Source of the DNA: an archaeon
GTDB taxonomy: Archaea; Nanobdellota; Nanobdellia; Pacearchaeales; GW2011-AR1
NCBI GenBank assembly: GCA_030699005.1
Contig: JAUYLQ010000022.1
Coordinates: forward strand, 1-7,725
Direction: 5' to 3'
DNA length: 7,725 bases
This document shows positions 6,244 through 7,725 of the stretch, one piece after another (within the stretch, counting starts at the first letter, position 1; every line of letters begins with the position of its first letter). The translations under genes and the position numbers were made by a program. Under the pieces are notes generated by a model. The model was not told the DNA's origin and ran no database searches. It saw nothing but the letters and a program-made list of their open reading frames with translations.

Positions 6244-6675
6244 CTGAAATTCGGTTTTTGGATTCCTTTCGCTTGATGGCGGGCCTTGTACCTCATATAA
6301 ACTAACTAATTTCAAATCTGTTTTTGGATAGTATTGTAAAAAAACTTGATAAATCCGGTCTCCATCTTCAATTGGCTTTTTTTCTTTTAGATTTAAAAAC
6401 TCTTCTGAAAAAGGGAAAATAAAAGAACCATTTAAATCTGAAAGTCTTCCAAAATTTTTTTCAACTTCATTATAAATTACCGAATTTACTAACATAACCA
6501 AAGCAGAATTATAAAAAAATATCCCAAGAGGAAAAAAAGTTTTTGTTGATTGAATAAGCTCTCGGTTATCAAGAAAATCCTTTATTGTTGTTGCAGAATA
6601 TGAGTTTGGAATAATCGAAGCAAAAAACCTGTAGGATTCTCCCATCTCTCTTAATTTTTCTTTTATATCAATCAT
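6220..6675 (-). CDS. Hypothetical protein, no recognised family
   Basis: The open frame runs to a TTG at 6693 (157 residues), but I prefer the ATG at 6675 (151 residues) because an AT box starts exactly 29 nt before it, matching the other genes here. The protein begins MIDIKEKLREMGESYRFFAS. The N-terminal half is helical, with a moderately hydrophobic stretch (FFPLGIFFYNSALVMLVNSVIY) that may be a buried helix or a weak membrane segment. The second half is more polar and mixed (DGDRIYQVFLQYYPKTDLKLVSLYEV) with a basic tail. I see no catalytic motif, cysteine or zinc site. It converges with the TPR-like gene and its start faces dnaG across a 259-bp gap. Support for it being real is the length, the promoter and the lack of a better ORF on the other strand. 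Confidence 0.65.
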   Translation of the reverse strand: MIDIKEKLREMGESYRFFASIIPNSYSATTIKDFLDNRELIQSTKTFFPLGIFFYNSALVMLVNSVIYNEVEKNFGRLSDLNGSFIFPFSEEFLNLKEKKPIEDGDRIYQVFLQYYPKTDLKLVSLYEVQGPPSSERNPKTEFQKKLGLEF

Positions 6676-6694
6676 AAAAAATCTATCTTTCAAA

Positions 6695-6704
6695 ACCTTA
6701 AAAA
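6695..6704 (-). promoter_or_regulatory. TATA box of the minus-strand hypothetical gene
   Basis: Read on the minus strand, TTTTTAAGGT begins at 6704, 29 nt before the ATG at 6675, with the purine-rich AAAGA just upstream as a possible BRE. This position decides in favour of ATG 6675 over the TTG at 6693. For that TTG the nearest box, CTTAAAAAGG from 6727, would be at -34. Confidence 0.5.
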
Positions 6705-6727
6705 TCTTTCTTTTTACCCTTTTTAAG

Positions 6728-6889
6728 TTACAATATATGGGCTAAAAACCCGCAATGTTTAAAAAGCCACCCGGCTATAGACCTGTATTAGAGAAATATC
6801 TTTACAAAAGATTATTCACTTTCACATTCACACGTTCAAAGTCAGAATTTGACAAGTCTTGATTAGTCTCGAAAGAGGTATTTTTCTAG
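6728..6889 (+). other. Intergenic region with several small hairpins, possible ncRNA or leader
   Basis: No recognised gene occupies this stretch between two divergent genes. It shows a series of short inverted repeats: GGG/CCC at 6739-6750, AGCC-ACCC-GGCT at 6765-6776, ATCTTT-ACA-AAAGAT at 6798-6812, GTCA/TGAC at 6841-6853, and a GAAA-tetraloop hairpin (CTC GAAA GAG, extendable by G-U pairs) at 6866-6879 followed by five T at 6881-6885. An AT box (TTTTTAAG, 6720-6727) lies upstream. The pattern would fit a small RNA ending near 6887 or a long dnaG leader. No tRNA, 5S, SRP, C/D or H/ACA signature was found. Confidence 0.25.
6755..6862 (+). CDS. Possible 35-residue small protein
   Basis: An ATG-to-TGA frame encodes a basic 35-residue peptide that begins MFKKPPGYRPVLEKYLYKR and ends SEFDKS, with a TFTFTR stretch between. 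The composition is protein-like (few rare residues, a helical middle). However, the nearest upstream AT box starts at -35, not at the -29 seen elsewhere, there is no Shine-Dalgarno site, and the length is within chance. It overlaps the hairpin-rich region, so RNA and peptide readings compete. Confidence 0.18.
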   Translation: MFKKPPGYRPVLEKYLYKRLFTFTFTRSKSEFDKS

Positions 6890-6908
6890 AAAATCCTTTA
6901 AGGATTTT
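6882..6908. repeat. Two overlapping palindromes upstream of dnaG
   Basis: TTTTCTAGAAAA (6882-6893) is a perfect 12-bp palindrome. It overlaps an inverted repeat whose arms AAAATCC (6890-6896) and GGATTTT (6902-6908) flank TTTAA. Placed directly before an AT box, they could be a repressor operator, or in RNA a hairpin in the dnaG leader. The sequence shows the symmetry; the role is inferred. Confidence 0.45.
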
Positions 6909-6915
6909 AAAAATT
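6906..6915 (+). promoter_or_regulatory. TATA-like box of dnaG
   Basis: TTTAAAAATT begins 29 nt before the ATG at 6935 and is identical to the minus-strand lipase box. In both cases AAGGA precedes it. Initiation from here would give a leaderless dnaG mRNA lacking the Shine-Dalgarno site, so a second promoter further upstream may exist. Confidence 0.5.
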
Positions 6916-6921
6916 AAACAT

Positions 6922-6926
6922 AGGAG
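6922..6926 (+). promoter_or_regulatory. Shine-Dalgarno site of dnaG
   Basis: AGGAG lies 8 nt before the ATG at 6935 and matches the anti-SD of archaeal 16S rRNA (CUCCU). It is the only well-placed Shine-Dalgarno site I find in front of any gene in this window, and it fixes the dnaG start. Confidence 0.65.
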
Positions 6927-6934
6927 AAAAATAA

Positions 6935-7725
6935 ATGGCTAAAGTAAGTCCAGTATCTATAAAATACATGATACACGCCAATTTGAATGCAGAAGGCGCT
7001 CTTGAAAAACCTGACGTAATCGGAGCTTTGTTCGGTCAGACTGAAGGTCTTCTTGGGGCTGATCTTGAAATGAGAGAACTCCAAAAAGAAGGGAAAATTG
7101 GAAGAATAGAAGTTGACCTTGAAAAACAGGAAAAAAGAACTATTGGAACAATAAGAATCCCAACCGCACTTGACCAGTCAGAGACAACCCTGATTGCTGC
7201 AGCTATTGAAACAATTGAAAGAGTCGGACCATGTGATGCACAAATTGAAATTGAAAAAATTGAAGATGTTAGGGGCAACAAAAGAGATTACATCATTGAA
7301 AGGGCAAAAAAGCTGATGATGGGAATTGAAGGCTCAACAGACTCAAGAGACATCTCAAACAAAATCAAGGACTCGACAAAAATTGCAGGAGTTAAAGAAT
7401 ACGGAAAGAACAAACTTGCATATGGAGGAGATCTTGAAAGCAAAGAACTCATCGTTGTTGAAGGAAGAGCAGATGTAGTTAACCTTGTTCGTGCGGGCAT
7501 AAATAATGTTATTGGCATGAACGGAACAAAACTTCCTGACGAAATCAAGGAACTTGGTAAAGAAAAAGAAATTACTCTTTTCATTGATGGGGACAGGGGT
7601 GGAAAACTAATTGCACAGAATGTCTGTGAAAATGCTAGTGTGAAGTATATTGCTGTCGCACCCGATGGGAAAGAAGTTGAGGAATTAACCTCAAAAGAAA
7701 TTTTAATGAATTTAAGAAAAAAAGT
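6935..7725 (+). CDS. dnaG: Archaeal DnaG (primase-like, exosome-associated), 3'-partial
   Basis: 263 complete codons are present and the frame runs off the window end; archaeal DnaG proteins are longer, so the C-terminal part is missing. The N-terminal region is the archaeal form: SPVSIKYMIHANLNAEGALEKPDVIGALFGQTEGLLG-type opening (residues about 5-41), followed by RVGPCDAQIEIEKIEDVRGNKRDYIIERAK (about 96-125). The Toprim domain follows, with ELIVVEGRADV (Glu177) and the metal-binding IDGDRGG (Asp218, Asp220). Unlike bacterial DnaG, there is no N-terminal zinc-binding domain. In archaea such as Sulfolobus, DnaG is known as a subunit of the RNA exosome that favours poly(A)-rich RNA, while replication priming is done mainly by PriSL. 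The ATG start is supported by the AGGAG site and by homology from residue 2 on (AKVSPVSIKY). Confidence 0.96.
   Translation, partial: MAKVSPVSIKYMIHANLNAEGALEKPDVIGALFGQTEGLLGADLEMRELQKEGKIGRIEVDLEKQEKRTIGTIRIPTALDQSETTLIAAAIETIERVGPCDAQIEIEKIEDVRGNKRDYIIERAKKLMMGIEGSTDSRDISNKIKDSTKIAGVKEYGKNKLAYGGDLESKELIVVEGRADVVNLVRAGINNVIGMNGTKLPDEIKELGKEKEITLFIDGDRGGKLIAQNVCENASVKYIAVAPDGKEVEELTSKEILMNLRKK

Noticed and set aside
6833..6862. CGTTCAAAGTC as a tRNA T-loop
   Set aside because: The GTTCAAA core is there, but no acceptor stem, anticodon arm or D arm can be paired around it.
7036..7584. Two minus-strand open frames of 81 and 98 codons
   Set aside because: Both are antisense to dnaG; the Ser/Ile/Leu-rich translations reflect the complement of its Glu/Lys-rich codons.

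Overview
The window comes from an AT-rich archaeal genome, most likely a DPANN-type lineage (Woesearchaeota/Pacearchaeota-like; the exact group is inference). The archaeal identity rests on an archaeal/eukaryotic-type EF-1alpha (3940-5223) and an archaeal DnaG (6935 onward). TATA-box promoters sit at a fixed distance from start codons, almost no gene has a Shine-Dalgarno site, and several small helical proteins of no recognised family are present.

Layout. 1-762 (+): the 3' part of a PlsC-type acyltransferase resembling Bacteroidetes enzymes. 769-2961 (-): a 730-residue membrane-anchored alpha/beta-hydrolase (lipase) with a coiled-coil, sequon-rich extracytoplasmic stalk, convergent with the acyltransferase. 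3012-3902 (+): a PAP2 lipid phosphatase, divergent from the lipase across a 50-bp gap holding one shared AT box. 3940-5223 (+): EF-1alpha. 5327-5593 (+): an 88-residue helical protein of unknown function. 5653-6216 (+): a 187-residue TPR-like protein. 6220-6675 (-): an unknown protein of about 151 residues, convergent with the TPR-like gene. 6676-6934: a divergent intergenic region with small hairpins, a 35-codon ORF and palindromes. 6935-7725 (+): dnaG, cut by the window end.

How the genes fit together. The first three genes all act on lipids or lipid-linked substrates (acyl transfer, ester hydrolysis outside the membrane, phosphate removal from a lipid). Their convergent/divergent arrangement could reflect a membrane or lipid-carrier function, but that link is inference. 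EF-1alpha and DnaG are information-processing genes. The two small helical proteins between them are unassigned.

Regulation. Reading upstream of each start shows an AT box beginning exactly 29 nt before the start codon for all seven complete or 5'-complete genes, if the lipase starts at TTG 2961 and the minus-strand unknown gene at ATG 6675. This is what leaderless transcription would give. dnaG also has a canonical Shine-Dalgarno sequence and two overlapping palindromes, so it may be controlled differently. No tRNA, rRNA, CRISPR array or insertion sequence was recognised.
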